The position numbers and the translations under genes were made by a program. Shown here in pieces: positions 24,795 through 33,026 of a DNA stretch of 64,000 nt. The stretch lies in the NCBI RefSeq assembly GCF_000250635.1, contig NC_016940.1:434001-498000 (forward strand), given 5' to 3'. Origin of the DNA: Saprospira grandis str. Lewin (GTDB taxonomy: Bacteria > Bacteroidota > Bacteroidia > Chitinophagales > Saprospiraceae). The notes below the pieces were generated by a model. It did no database searches and was not told the origin of the DNA. It saw only the letters and a list, made by a program, of their open reading frames with translations. The stretch's first letter is position 1. Each line of letters opens with the position of its first letter.

Positions 24795-26269
24795 CGGGCG
24801 GCCATTTTTGGCGCAAATAGCTGTTGTACCTCTTCGGCTGTTTTGATTTGCCCTGGCTGGGCCCGCAAGACAATCGTATAGGGTTGGTCCGCTGGGCGGT
24901 CCTTGATTTCACTCCAATCTATAGCCGCAAAATCATCTAGATCGAAGAGCGCCACTTGATCATTGGGCAAAACGGCCAAAAAGCGGAGCGGACGATCGGG
25001 AGATATGCGGAGCTTATTCCAGTCTCTTGCTGGCAAATCAATTAGGCTGGCCTCATTTAGTGGAAAACAAAATACTTTGTCCAAACGAAAACTAGCAGGC
25101 AACTCTCCGCCTTCTATTTCAAACTGGGCCACTAGGGGTAGAGCTTCATCCCACTTCAGAAAACGATCATAATTATAAATGCCAAAGTCGCTAATTTCAA
25201 AACTGCGGAAAAGGTCGGCCTCTTGGCTGAGGCGTTGCATTTCCACCTCAATTTCGGCCATATTTTTCTCATAATTTTTGGCCCAACTCTGGGGACTATA
25301 GCGATACAACTGCATCAAAGGCATGACGGCCTCTATTCGACCGCTCCATTCTTCGGTCCCATCATTAGAGTTTAGGGTAAGCTGATAAATATTGCCCCGA
25401 ATGGGCTGCAAATCAAGGGCATCAAAGTCTTTATCTTTGGCCCAAGCTGGGAAGCGCCCCCCGCTCAACCTTTTCCAAACCATCATGGCCGCAGGCTGCT
25501 TGCTTCCCTGATAATCAATATACTTATAACATTGACTATTTAGCCAAGAAAGTCCGTACTGCTGGGCCTTCTGCCCTACTAGAGGGTTCTCTCGGTTTTC
25601 ATATATTTTGCCATAATTATTATTGTAAGTAGCATCTAAAATGGCCGAATAATCAAAGCAAAAATACTTAGCCTCTAGGGGCATTTTAAGCAGACTTTGG
25701 GCCTTATAATTTACCTTTTTGAGGGCTTTTTGCTTGCTCTTATTTTCTACTATTTCATATTCTTGGTCCAAATATTCCCATTTTCCATCTTCATCTTTCA
25801 GATGAAAGAAGCTATAATTTCCTTCTTTTTGAAAAGAGGGGGTGGTAATTTTCATGGCTTCGGCCATCTTTAGTTTGCTCCCATTTTGTTCTGCTCGCAG
25901 CTCAAACATGCCCGCAGTGGCCATATATCTTTTTTCTCCTTGGGCCTCGTAACTCATGGGCATAGCGGCCAAAAAAGCGCTGGGCGCATCATGAAAAATG
26001 CGGTACTTCAGGCTAACTTTTCCGCTAATGCGATCTCCATTTTCATTGCGCAGGGCCCCGCCTTTAAAGTAAAATGCACCGCCTTGAGGCAAGGCTAAAA
26101 CGGTATCTCGATCTGCATCAATTTCATAGTCTTCAAAGGGAATATCAATATTGGCAAATGGGCGTTGGGCTTCCCATTGGCTGCTAGCAAGGACTTCAGT
26201 TGTCTTTTTTTCTTGGCAAGCCATTAGGCTTAGCAGGGCCAGAGCGGCCAAATAGATTTTTGTTTTCAT
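24791..26269 (-). CDS. Lipoprotein of unknown function (conserved Bacteroidota type)
   Basis: The protein has 492 residues from the ATG at 26269 (MKTKIYLAALALLSLMAC, lipobox Cys18). An open frame extends 49 codons upstream, but that part is encoded by repeat DNA and precedes the signal peptide. Residues 55-140 contain FYFKGGALRNENGDRISGKV, KYRIFHDAPSAFLAAMPMSY and MATAGMFELRA. I know this pattern from Bacteroidota surface lipoproteins with a beta-sandwich (ZU5-like) domain. The C-terminal part is strand-rich and has no catalytic motif. It overlaps the kinase gene tail-to-tail by four bases, with no terminator between. Function unknown. Confidence 0.7.
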   Translation of the reverse strand: MKTKIYLAALALLSLMACQEKKTTEVLASSQWEAQRPFANIDIPFEDYEIDADRDTVLALPQGGAFYFKGGALRNENGDRISGKVSLKYRIFHDAPSAFLAAMPMSYEAQGEKRYMATAGMFELRAEQNGSKLKMAEAMKITTPSFQKEGNYSFFHLKDEDGKWEYLDQEYEIVENKSKQKALKKVNYKAQSLLKMPLEAKYFCFDYSAILDATYNNNYGKIYENRENPLVGQKAQQYGLSWLNSQCYKYIDYQGSKQPAAMMVWKRLSGGRFPAWAKDKDFDALDLQPIRGNIYQLTLNSNDGTEEWSGRIEAVMPLMQLYRYSPQSWAKNYEKNMAEIEVEMQRLSQEADLFRSFEISDFGIYNYDRFLKWDEALPLVAQFEIEGGELPASFRLDKVFCFPLNEASLIDLPARDWNKLRISPDRPLRFLAVLPNDQVALFDLDDFAAIDWSEIKDRPADQPYTIVLRAQPGQIKTAEEVQQLFAPKMAAR

Positions 26270-26299
26270 GGCTTCTTTTTTTTTCTGTTGATTATTTTT

Positions 26300-26424
26300 T
26301 GGGGCCTGCCGCCTATGGCGGCCGGGCTGTGCACTGGCTCGCTGCTCGCTCGGCCCTGCGCAAAAAAAGCGAAGCTTTTTTTGCTGGGTCTGCGGCTTCG
26401 CCGCCCCAGTTACCATCCCTAGGC
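26300..26424 (+). repeat. GGGGCC-family intergenic hairpin repeat, copy 7 (with A/T stem)
   Basis: It starts GGGGCCTGCCGCC-TAT-GGCGG, then GCTCGCTGCTCGCTCGGCCC. The variable hairpin here is GCAAAAAAAGC-GAA-GCTTTTTTTGC, a perfect 11-bp mostly A/T stem in a position that is G/C in all other copies. It ends GGTCTGCGGC-TTC-GCCGC and CCATCCCTAGGCC. Confidence 0.9.
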
Positions 26425-26449
26425 CATGAGGCCCTTCAGGCCTTACTTC

Positions 26450-27067
26450 TTATTTTGGTCCAAATTGTTGGTAGTAATCTAGGGCGATATCGCTATAATT
26501 ATCTTGGATATCGGGACTTAGTTTTGGGCCATAGGGAAACGCCTTTTGCTGCCGCCAATAGCTGAGTTCTTCTAATGATTTATTGAGGCCAGAATTATAC
26601 TTACAGCTCCAAAGCTCTAGGGGGCTCCAATTGGGGGGACATTTTTCTTTTTGGCAGATTTGCAAAAAGCACTTTAGGTAAAAAATTTGGCCCTCTAGGG
26701 TTTTGAGGCGGGCCAAGCGGGCCTTAGGGCTTCTATCTATGGCTAAGTCCAGGCTATCTTCTAGGGTTTGGGCAAAAGAGGGTTTCATTTGAAAAGGGCC
26801 GATAGAAAAATCGACAGCTAGTCCACGGAGGTAAGCTTGTTCTAGGGCCTCGGTTTCTAGCATATCCTTTAATTGGTTATAGCGGAGGAGTTCGGGAAAA
26901 ACCACTGCCTTTAAGGCGGCGGGTTCTATTTCTAACTCCTTGGCGGTTTGCTCCAAAAGGCTTTGGTGCTGCTGCAAAAAGGCGATTGCTTTTTGGTAGT
27001 TCTGGCCATATTTTTTTGCGTAGGGACTAGGCGACCAAAGCAGGCAAAGGAAGAAGAGGTATTTCAT
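26450..27067 (-). CDS. Exported lysozyme/transglycosylase-fold protein
   Basis: This 205-residue protein has a short signal peptide (MKYLFFLCLLWSPSPYA). After it come LEIEPAALKAVVFPELLRYN at 46-65 and VDFSIGPFQMKPSF at 86-99. In lysozyme-like and lytic transglycosylase folds a Glu following a helix of this type (here VVFPE) is catalytic, and the G-x-x-Q-M-K-P string resembles the GxFQ motif of those enzymes. The likely target is peptidoglycan in the periplasm. The fold assignment is by motif impression only. It is flanked by repeat copies 7 and 8 and stands as a single gene. Confidence 0.55.
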   Translation of the reverse strand: MKYLFFLCLLWSPSPYAKKYGQNYQKAIAFLQQHQSLLEQTAKELEIEPAALKAVVFPELLRYNQLKDMLETEALEQAYLRGLAVDFSIGPFQMKPSFAQTLEDSLDLAIDRSPKARLARLKTLEGQIFYLKCFLQICQKEKCPPNWSPLELWSCKYNSGLNKSLEELSYWRQQKAFPYGPKLSPDIQDNYSDIALDYYQQFGPK

Positions 27068-27189
27068 TTTTATTTTTTATGCCCTGCTTTGGCTAAGGTT
27101 AGGCCTTGGGGAGCATTTTTTTTGCTGAGCCTAGAAAAGAGTAAAAATCAGGCGGCCGGAGATGTTCTTTTTGGGCAAAGAAGGCTGAT

Positions 27190-27278
27190 GAGCGGCCCAG
27201 CGCTGCGGAGCGGGTGGCCGTTAGGCCAGACCGAGGGCGGAAGCCCGAAGGGCCGAGCAGACCTGCGAGCCCCGCAGC
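27190..27278 (-). repeat. GGGGCC-family repeat copy 8, distal part, split by the IS element
   Basis: This half carries the CAGCGCTGCGG-type end, the TGGCC..GGCCA hairpin and the core GGGCCGAGCAG. The other half continues at 28837-28881 after the insertion. The nine bases CCCCGCAGC at 27270-27278 are the target duplication. Confidence 0.9.
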
Positions 27279-28836
27279 CTTGGGTTGACCCACTTTTTAT
27301 AGCGGTGTCAATTTAGGGATCGATATCCATCATACATAAATATGAATCTCTCTAACCCTAGTCCTATTTTCTTGACGGATACGGCATGCCTAGTTTTCTT
27401 CACTGCGCCATTAAATCCGCCCAACCTTGCTATGATCCAATAGGCCCAAGCTATTGATTTAGAGGTAAATGGGTTACGCAAAGAAGGGCTTTGGCTTTCG
27501 CCTTTTAGATATTGTTTAAATATAAGATCTAAGACTTCTACTTCATCTTCTGTGAAAATAGAGGTTGCTGGAGTCTCATTATCTTGGTTAAGTCCAGCTT
27601 CTTTAAGCTTAAGGACCTTGTCAGATGCACTGATTGCCATAAGTATCATTTTGCGGATAGCTTTACCTGTTTTTAAACATATGTTTTCAATATCAAAGCC
27701 ATCTGATTTTAAATATTTAAAGTATGTTTCAATTAACCACCTCTTGCGGTAGCAAAGAACAAGCTCTAAGAGCTCTTCTTCGCTGTTGATTTCTTCATTT
27801 GTGAGTAAGCGCCAACTGATGGTTTCATCATCATGATCTTTTTTTGTTCGGCTTCTTTTTCTAGCGGCAGATTTTGAAAAACCTTTGCCCTTTTCAAAGA
27901 CCTCAATAACATTGATTGTCATTGGTTTAGGCCTTGGTTCGCCAAGAACATACTTACAAGATTTGGGAACGGCAAAAGTCACTTTTTTAGATCGAATAAC
28001 TAGCTTCTTCCCGTTAAGTTTTTTACGGCTACTCTTGACCGTTTCTGTCGTCTCAAAGTCTGCTGGATAATGTTCAAAGACATCACATAATGGAATCTTT
28101 TTGCCATCCTCCCAAATCGTTGCTCGTCTATCTGTTCGAGACCGAATCAAGAACTTAATATGCTGTCTGAAAAAACTTTCCATCATGGGATAAACATCTC
28201 CTTCTCGATCACAAACATGTAAAATATCAATTAGGTCGTTAATTACTTTTAACGCAGATTCTGTCTCTTCTACATTTACTTTCCATCTCGTAATTTCACC
28301 TCTAAAATGACCCGTATTTCTATTTTCAGCCTCCTTACAAGTTACTCTATTTTTATATCGATTATAAAGCTGAACACCTCCTAAGCCATGATAATGAAAG
28401 CTTTCTCGACCATATAGTAGAGCCATGTGAAGAAATACAGACAAATTTGTTTCCCGACCTCCAGGGCCTAAACCCTCTTTGTCCGTTAGTCTATTTCTTT
28501 GCTTATTCAGTACAACTTCAGAGGTGTCGTGAAAGGCCAGAAGCTTTTCTTCAACCACCTTCATAGACTCCCTACTTTTGCCAATAAACTCAAATTGAAT
28601 GTATTCCTCAGTAAGATTTTTGTTTGATAACAACCTCATGAAAGCCTTACGGTCTGCATCAGTTTTTGCTACATTTGTTAAATGTGGGTTAGGATTATTT
28701 TTTAGACTCTCTGCTAATCTATAACATACTCTCACTGATTGCTTATTTAGCATAAATGAAGATACCTTTGTACTGTCCATATAAATCTTGATTTAGAGCT
28801 AAGTTAAGCTTATTTTTAAAAGTGGGTCAACCCAAG
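27279..28836 (-). mobile_element. Complete IS4-family insertion sequence
   Basis: The element is 1558 bp with 19-bp terminal inverted repeats (CTTGGGTTGACCCACTTTT at 27279-27297 and its complement at 28818-28836). It is flanked by a 9-bp direct repeat CCCCGCAGC (27270-27278 and 28837-28845). It sits inside a GGGGCC-family repeat; removing it and one duplication restores the sequence seen in copy 16. Both ends and the transposase frame are intact, so it may still be mobile. Confidence 0.95.
27308..28780 (-). CDS. IS4-family transposase (DDE, Tn5-like)
   Basis: The protein has 490 residues. The catalytic triad is likely Asp85 (FHDTSEVV), Asp191 (HVCDREGDVYP) and Glu351. The last lies in the IS4 signature Y-x2-R-x3-E-x6-K: Y344, R347, E351, K358. 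An intact triad and full length suggest an active cut-and-paste transposase. The gene occupies nearly the whole element, ending 29 bp from the left repeat and starting 38 bp from the right one. It has no passenger genes. Confidence 0.95.
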   Translation of the reverse strand: MDSTKVSSFMLNKQSVRVCYRLAESLKNNPNPHLTNVAKTDADRKAFMRLLSNKNLTEEYIQFEFIGKSRESMKVVEEKLLAFHDTSEVVLNKQRNRLTDKEGLGPGGRETNLSVFLHMALLYGRESFHYHGLGGVQLYNRYKNRVTCKEAENRNTGHFRGEITRWKVNVEETESALKVINDLIDILHVCDREGDVYPMMESFFRQHIKFLIRSRTDRRATIWEDGKKIPLCDVFEHYPADFETTETVKSSRKKLNGKKLVIRSKKVTFAVPKSCKYVLGEPRPKPMTINVIEVFEKGKGFSKSAARKRSRTKKDHDDETISWRLLTNEEINSEEELLELVLCYRKRWLIETYFKYLKSDGFDIENICLKTGKAIRKMILMAISASDKVLKLKEAGLNQDNETPATSIFTEDEVEVLDLIFKQYLKGESQSPSLRNPFTSKSIAWAYWIIARLGGFNGAVKKTRHAVSVKKIGLGLERFIFMYDGYRSLN

Positions 28837-28881
28837 CCCCGCAGCATAGCGGCGGCCAGCTTCGCTGGCCGCGGGCCCCAA
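28837..28881 (-). repeat. GGGGCC-family repeat copy 8, proximal part
   Basis: This is the remainder of the copy split by the IS element: CCCCGCAGC target copy, GCGGCGGCCAGCTTCGCTGG hairpin region and the GGGCCCC end, directly behind the U-tract of the muramidase terminator. Confidence 0.9.
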
Positions 28882-28920
28882 AACAAAAAACGCCTCGCTC
28901 CTAAAAAAGGAACGAGACGT
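28882..28920 (-). terminator. Rho-independent terminator of the muramidase gene
   Basis: The minus-strand RNA forms a 13-bp stem from ACGTCTCGTTCCT to AGGAGCGAGGCGT, then TTTTTTG. Two positions pair as G-U only on this strand (they are C/A mismatches on the other), so the terminator acts for the minus-strand gene. Confidence 0.9.
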
Positions 28921-28950
28921 TAATATTTGGATGATCAGAACTACTGGCTG

Positions 28951-30336
28951 CTATACATTTTGGAAGCGAGCGAAGGCCGAGGCCAACTTCTTATCATATT
29001 GGTTTTTGGCATAGCCGGGGCCATTATAGCCTTTGGCAAAAGCTGCCCAATCCTTGCTACTTCCTTGTACGTGACGGAGAAGATTATTGTTTTTCACAAA
29101 CTCCATAACGGCTTTGAGAGAAGCGCCATTGGGTACTTTCATGGCTTCCACGAAAGAGAAAACATCGCTGTATCCTACGGTAGAGTGGTTAAAGCCCATA
29201 ATTTGGAACTCGCCCCAAGAAGTGGCCTTATAGGCGGCTTCCTTATGAATTTTTTCAGCTCTAGCGAGGCGATCATACTCTTTGGTACCACCGGCGTACT
29301 GGCTACTATCCCATTTGGGGTAGATAATATTTTCGTTTCCAGGGCGGAGCGCATTAGGATCTTTACCTGCTTTCTTGAGTTCCTTCCAGAAAATATGTCC
29401 TTCAAAGAGGATTTTGGGTCGGCCATCAGAGAAGAAGCCATTTCCGCCAGACTCGACAGTTTGGATCGCCATAATGACGGCGGGTTCTACGCCATACTGT
29501 TTAGACAAAGCCTCTAGGTGGCCTTGGATACGGCCCATACCGAGCAGAGAGCCCCAGGTACGTCCGCCAGCGTCTACGCGGCCATCGGGTTTGCTACTTC
29601 CGCGATATTTAGTTTGGAAATCTTTGATTGCTGCGGTAAGTGCGGCATCGGCATTTCCGTCCTCGGTTAATTTGTGGCCAAATTTATTGAGGAGTTGTTT
29701 TACGCGGAGCACATCTTCCGCTTGATTTTTTCCACCTGCGCCTACAGAGGCAGAGATTTTAGAATTGGCGGCTAGGGCCTCTTCTACCTCGCCAGAAGCG
29801 GCGGCATCGGAGCTAGCAGAGCTGCTATCATCGCCGGATGAGGCATCTTCGCTGCTTGTGTCCTCTCCTTCTTCGGTAGTTGCTTCATTGGTGCTTGCGC
29901 TAGCTCCGCCAGAGAGTGCGCCCCAGCTTTTCCCGCCTGGATCGATACGGCCATCTTTCCAGCCGAACTCGCTTTGTTGGAAAGCCTCGATAGCGGCGAT
30001 AGTATTGCGGCCACAGTCTCCATCAACAGTAAGGTTTTGGCCTTTTTTGTTGAGTAGTTCTTGGACCAATTTTACATCTTCTAGTTTATTATCTCCGCCT
30101 TTACCGACAGATCCAGAGATAGAGCTGACACTAGCGGGAGTTGCTGCGGCGGCAGATGCGCCTTCTACAGCAGAGCCGATAGATGCTCCGATAGAGCTAA
30201 TCAGTTCTTCAATTTGCGTTAGTGTAGCTTGTTCTTTATCATCGATTTTGCCATCGGCCATGAACAGCTCTTTGAGTGTTTTAAGCTGATCTTGATATTT
30301 GCCGAGCAGTTGTTGTAGTTTTTCTACGTTAGCCAT
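28951..30336 (-). CDS. N-acetylmuramidase with two peptidoglycan-binding domains, no signal peptide
   Basis: The protein has 461 residues. The N-terminus (MANVEKLQQLLGKYQDQ) is a helical region with ADGKIDDKEQ at 27-36 and no signal peptide. Two PG_binding_1-like domains lie at about 75-145 and 195-268; both end in a DGR(I/V)D.GG..WG.L motif. Ser/Glu/Asp-rich linkers follow each. Residues 272-461 match the DUF3380 (PF11860) N-acetylmuramidase domain: VESGGNGF (Glu295, likely catalytic), GRPKILFEGH, SWGEFQIMGFN and YNGPGYAKNQYDKKLA. It hydrolyses the glycan strands of murein. The lack of a signal, together with this domain layout, is typical of enzymes delivered by contractile injection or type VI systems, or of phage-type lysins. 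It is the second gene of a pair with the 220-residue protein. Confidence 0.85.
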   Translation of the reverse strand: MANVEKLQQLLGKYQDQLKTLKELFMADGKIDDKEQATLTQIEELISSIGASIGSAVEGASAAAATPASVSSISGSVGKGGDNKLEDVKLVQELLNKKGQNLTVDGDCGRNTIAAIEAFQQSEFGWKDGRIDPGGKSWGALSGGASASTNEATTEEGEDTSSEDASSGDDSSSASSDAAASGEVEEALAANSKISASVGAGGKNQAEDVLRVKQLLNKFGHKLTEDGNADAALTAAIKDFQTKYRGSSKPDGRVDAGGRTWGSLLGMGRIQGHLEALSKQYGVEPAVIMAIQTVESGGNGFFSDGRPKILFEGHIFWKELKKAGKDPNALRPGNENIIYPKWDSSQYAGGTKEYDRLARAEKIHKEAAYKATSWGEFQIMGFNHSTVGYSDVFSFVEAMKVPNGASLKAVMEFVKNNNLLRHVQGSSKDWAAFAKGYNGPGYAKNQYDKKLASAFARFQNV

Positions 30337-30372
30337 GCTTCAAAAGTTAAATTAGGTTGAATAGATAAGATG

Positions 30373-30394
30373 CTCTAGCCGAAAAGGGCTAGAG
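30373..30394. other. Hairpin in the intercistronic gap
   Basis: A perfect 8-bp stem CTCTAGCC / GGCTAGAG with a 6-nt loop lies in the 73-bp gap between the 220-residue protein gene and the muramidase gene. There is no U-tract on either side, so it looks more like an mRNA-processing or stability hairpin than a terminator. Confidence 0.5.
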
Positions 30395-30409
30395 GGATAA
30401 AAGCAGGGA

Positions 30410-31072
30410 TTATTTTTGAAGCTTGCTTTCGATTTTCTGAAGATTCTCTAGCATTTTGGCCATCACTTGGCGGGCTTTGGCTTTTTTCTTCTCTAGTTGG
30501 GGGTCGATTGTAGTGCTTTCGGGGCCAGCAGAGGCGGTATCATCAGAAGCGCTATCTTCTGTTGTTTTGGCTTCTTCTTTGGCCTTGGGTTCTTCTGTTT
30601 GTGCAGTTTCTTGCTTACCCTCTTGCTCTTCTTCGGCAGCACCGGCGGCGCTTACTTCAGGACCAGCAGAACCGGCTACAAATTCGTTGAGAGTCAATTT
30701 TACTTTTTTGAGGATGGTCTTAGCTTCCTTAGCGATTTTGGCTAGGGGGGCATTTCCTTTGATGGGGCTTACTTCTAGGGTAGCGCCATTTTCGCCTTCC
30801 TGAACAAAAGCCTTAGCGATCATGACCATTTTCTTATCGCCTTTGAGGTCTTCCTTGGCTTGTTTTTTCCATTGCGCATCTAGTTTAGCAATGAGCATAA
30901 GGGGGCCAGTGGCACCGCAGGCAAATTTGTGCTCACGTTTTACGTAAAGTGTGACAGCGGTATCTTCGCTATTGGCTTGAGTAAAAGCGGCTTTGCTCAG
31001 GCGCTTAAATTCTTTTTCGTAAGCGGCTTGAGTCAATTCAGATAAAACTCCAACTTTTAATTTCGTTTTCAT
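30410..31072 (-). CDS. Protein of unknown function, partner gene of the muramidase
   Basis: This 220-residue protein has no signal peptide. Residues 1-130 look like one mixed alpha/beta domain (MKTKLKVGVLSELTQAAYEK ... VTLYVKREHKFACG). Residues 131-190 are an Ala/Glu/Thr-rich disordered stretch. The last 30 residues form a Lys-rich helix (KKKAKARQVMAKMLENLQKI). It is the first gene of a two-gene unit with the muramidase. Immunity, chaperone or adaptor roles are possible from position alone; nothing in the sequence decides between them. The family is not recognised. Confidence 0.65.
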   Translation of the reverse strand: MKTKLKVGVLSELTQAAYEKEFKRLSKAAFTQANSEDTAVTLYVKREHKFACGATGPLMLIAKLDAQWKKQAKEDLKGDKKMVMIAKAFVQEGENGATLEVSPIKGNAPLAKIAKEAKTILKKVKLTLNEFVAGSAGPEVSAAGAAEEEQEGKQETAQTEEPKAKEEAKTTEDSASDDTASAGPESTTIDPQLEKKKAKARQVMAKMLENLQKIESKLQK

Positions 31073-31121
31073 AAGGTAGTATGTATTGGCAGGTTAATGT
31101 ATTGTATTTGCTTTAACGAGT

Positions 31122-31152
31122 CGAATATATTGAGTTTTGCAGAATTAAGCAA
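31122..31152 (-). promoter_or_regulatory. Candidate promoter of the muramidase two-gene unit
   Basis: On the minus strand TTG (31150-31152), a 20-bp spacer and TATATTCG (31122-31129) fit the Bacteroidota consensus with one mismatch in TAnnTTTG. It is divergent from the promoter at 31256-31287. Confidence 0.45.
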
Positions 31153-31255
31153 GCGCATAAAGAAGTATTCCTAATTTTTATTGCATTTAAGACGCTTAAC
31201 TTATCGGATCCTCTTGTAAAATAATGGGCTTGGCCTTATAAAATTTGCCTAGTCC

Positions 31256-31287
31256 TTGGTAAAAACGCTAGCTAGGCCTTAGTTTTG
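31256..31287 (+). promoter_or_regulatory. Candidate promoter of the M43-like gene
   Basis: TAGTTTTG at 31280-31287 is an exact TAnnTTTG match. TTGG at 31256-31259 lies 20 bp upstream as minus-33 box. The start codon is 46 bp downstream. Confidence 0.5.
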
Positions 31288-31332
31288 TAGTCCTCTGTAT
31301 GAATTCCTAATTTAAACTACAACTTTTTTATT

Positions 31333-32805
31333 ATGAGGCAAGCTCAGTTCAGTTTACTATTTTTTATTTTTTTGCTCAGCACGAGTTTAATGGCCCAGCG
31401 TCCTCGCAGTGGTGGTTTTGGTGGCTTTGGGAAGAAGCTATCTGGGACGACCTATAATGAGGAGCAGCTTGAGTTTATGAAGGGGCATGTAATGGCCATA
31501 GAGCAGTTTAACGACAGTGTAAGTCGGGGTTTATTAGAGTTTCCGCTCAAGATTCATATTGTGGCCAAGAGTGACGGCAGTAATGGTTGTGAGATTGCCG
31601 AGGTACAGGCAGCAATACGGGAGCTCAACAAAAGTTTTTTGAAGGCCAACATTCGTTTTTTGCCTTTAGAGGACTACAACTACATTCGGGATGATGCGCT
31701 TTATCGCTTTCCGGTAGTTGATGAAGAAAAGCTTTGTCGGCCACATGATCGGGCTAATGTAATTAACGTTTACATTGTAAACAAGCTGCAAGGCGAGCGC
31801 AATAGTTTTTCGGGTTATACGCATCCGCCTTCAGCCAAGCCGGTCAATCGTTTGTTTATCACAAAAAAGGCCCTCAGTAATGGCACCACGCTCAAGCGGC
31901 AGATGGGGCATTTTTTTGGCCTCTACCCCACTGCTGGTCCTATTGCTGGGCAGCGTAGTGAAGAATTGGTTTCTGGAGAAAACTGCCAGATGGAGGGCGA
32001 TCAAGTTTGTGACACCCCGGCCGACCCCGGTTTGGACCGTCGTTCTATTGATGATCGTTGTGATTATGTAGGTACTTTAAAAGATGCCAATCGCAAATTT
32101 TACAAGCCGATGGTCGATAATATCATGTCGGATAATCCTCGCCAAGGTTGTCGGACCAAATTTAGCCGTGGGCAGCTCAAGCGGATGCTTTATACGGCCA
32201 CTTATATTCGCAACTACATTAAGTTTCCGCCTCCTGCCGATGCCACCAAAAAGTATCTCAAAAAATTGAAGGAGAAATATGGCCAAGAGGGCGAATTGGT
32301 GTTTAACATCAATGCGAGCAAAGCGAATGTCCAATTGCTTCAAAACCTATATAAGGTGCAGGGTACCTTTTTGCCAGAAACCGCCTACTTCTTTGAGATC
32401 ACGAATTTACGCAAAGGCTTTATTTATGTCTTTGAAGGCGATGAAGACCGCGGTTTTCACTTGCTTTATCCGCAGGCTGGCGATCAGCAATATTTTAAGG
32501 ATGAAAAGAAAAAGTTTAGAGTCCCTACAAATAAAGGTGATCATTTTCAGGTAGACCCAGATGGGACAAAAAACTACATTTGTATTTTGTTCTCGAAAAA
32601 ACAGATTCTCCCAGAGCGTTTTCTCCAAGAAATCAATGAGCTAGATGATGAGCAGCTGAACCTTTTCCAGCGCTTTTATGCCGCCCATCAGGAGAAGATT
32701 GTGGGCAACCACAATATTGAGTTTAAGGATAATAAAATTGAGTTTTCGGCCACTTCTACAGAGCGCTATATTGTGCCCATCTTTTTAGAGTACGACAAGC
32801 GTTAA
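31333..32805 (+). CDS. Secreted M43-like metalloprotease homologue with degenerate zinc site
   Basis: This 490-residue protein has a signal peptide (MRQAQFSLLFFIFLLSTSLMAQ). The domain at about 65-290 follows the pappalysin (M43) pattern: NVYIVNKL, the GHFFGL helix, CDTPADP and the Met-turn NIMSDN. The zinc motif HExGHxxGLxH reads RQMGHFFGLYP at 189-199. Thus the first His, the Glu and the third His are replaced by Arg, Gln and Pro, and only His193 is kept. It should not act as a metalloprotease. Residues 330-425 resemble a DUF4384-like domain (GFIYVFEGDEDRGFHLLYP ... ILFSKKQI). A binding or scaffolding role is more likely. The frame is intact, so it is not a decayed gene. It ends in a strong terminator. 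Confidence 0.8.
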   Translation: MRQAQFSLLFFIFLLSTSLMAQRPRSGGFGGFGKKLSGTTYNEEQLEFMKGHVMAIEQFNDSVSRGLLEFPLKIHIVAKSDGSNGCEIAEVQAAIRELNKSFLKANIRFLPLEDYNYIRDDALYRFPVVDEEKLCRPHDRANVINVYIVNKLQGERNSFSGYTHPPSAKPVNRLFITKKALSNGTTLKRQMGHFFGLYPTAGPIAGQRSEELVSGENCQMEGDQVCDTPADPGLDRRSIDDRCDYVGTLKDANRKFYKPMVDNIMSDNPRQGCRTKFSRGQLKRMLYTATYIRNYIKFPPPADATKKYLKKLKEKYGQEGELVFNINASKANVQLLQNLYKVQGTFLPETAYFFEITNLRKGFIYVFEGDEDRGFHLLYPQAGDQQYFKDEKKKFRVPTNKGDHFQVDPDGTKNYICILFSKKQILPERFLQEINELDDEQLNLFQRFYAAHQEKIVGNHNIEFKDNKIEFSATSTERYIVPIFLEYDKR

Positions 32806-32817
32806 GCGCCACAATTT

Positions 32818-32852
32818 AAAGCCCCTTTGCCAGAAGCAAAGGGGCTTTTTTT
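32818..32852 (+). terminator. Rho-independent terminator of the M43-like gene
   Basis: Stem AAAGCCCCTTTGC / GCAAAGGGGCTTT (13 bp) with a 5-nt loop and TTTTTTTT. It starts 13 bases after the stop. Confidence 0.9.
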
Positions 32853-33026
32853 TAGCCTAAGCTTTCGGGAAAGTGATGAAATCGTTAAAAGCGGGGCTAT
32901 AGCAGGGAATTTTATGGGGATAAATTGTATATTAAATAGAAATTCAGTCTTTTTGCGGCCAGGTAGTTTCTTTGGCCCAATTTAGGCTAAAAACAACCAA
33001 AATTCATCCAACTCAACCCCCCGCTT

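Noticed and set aside
26270-26416. Upstream extension of the 492-residue lipoprotein
   Set aside because: It is encoded by repeat copy 7, and the lipoprotein signal starts at 26269.
31333-32805. M43-like gene as a pseudogene
   Set aside because: The frame is full length with promoter, signal peptide and terminator; only the zinc residues are changed, which fits a maintained pseudoenzyme better.
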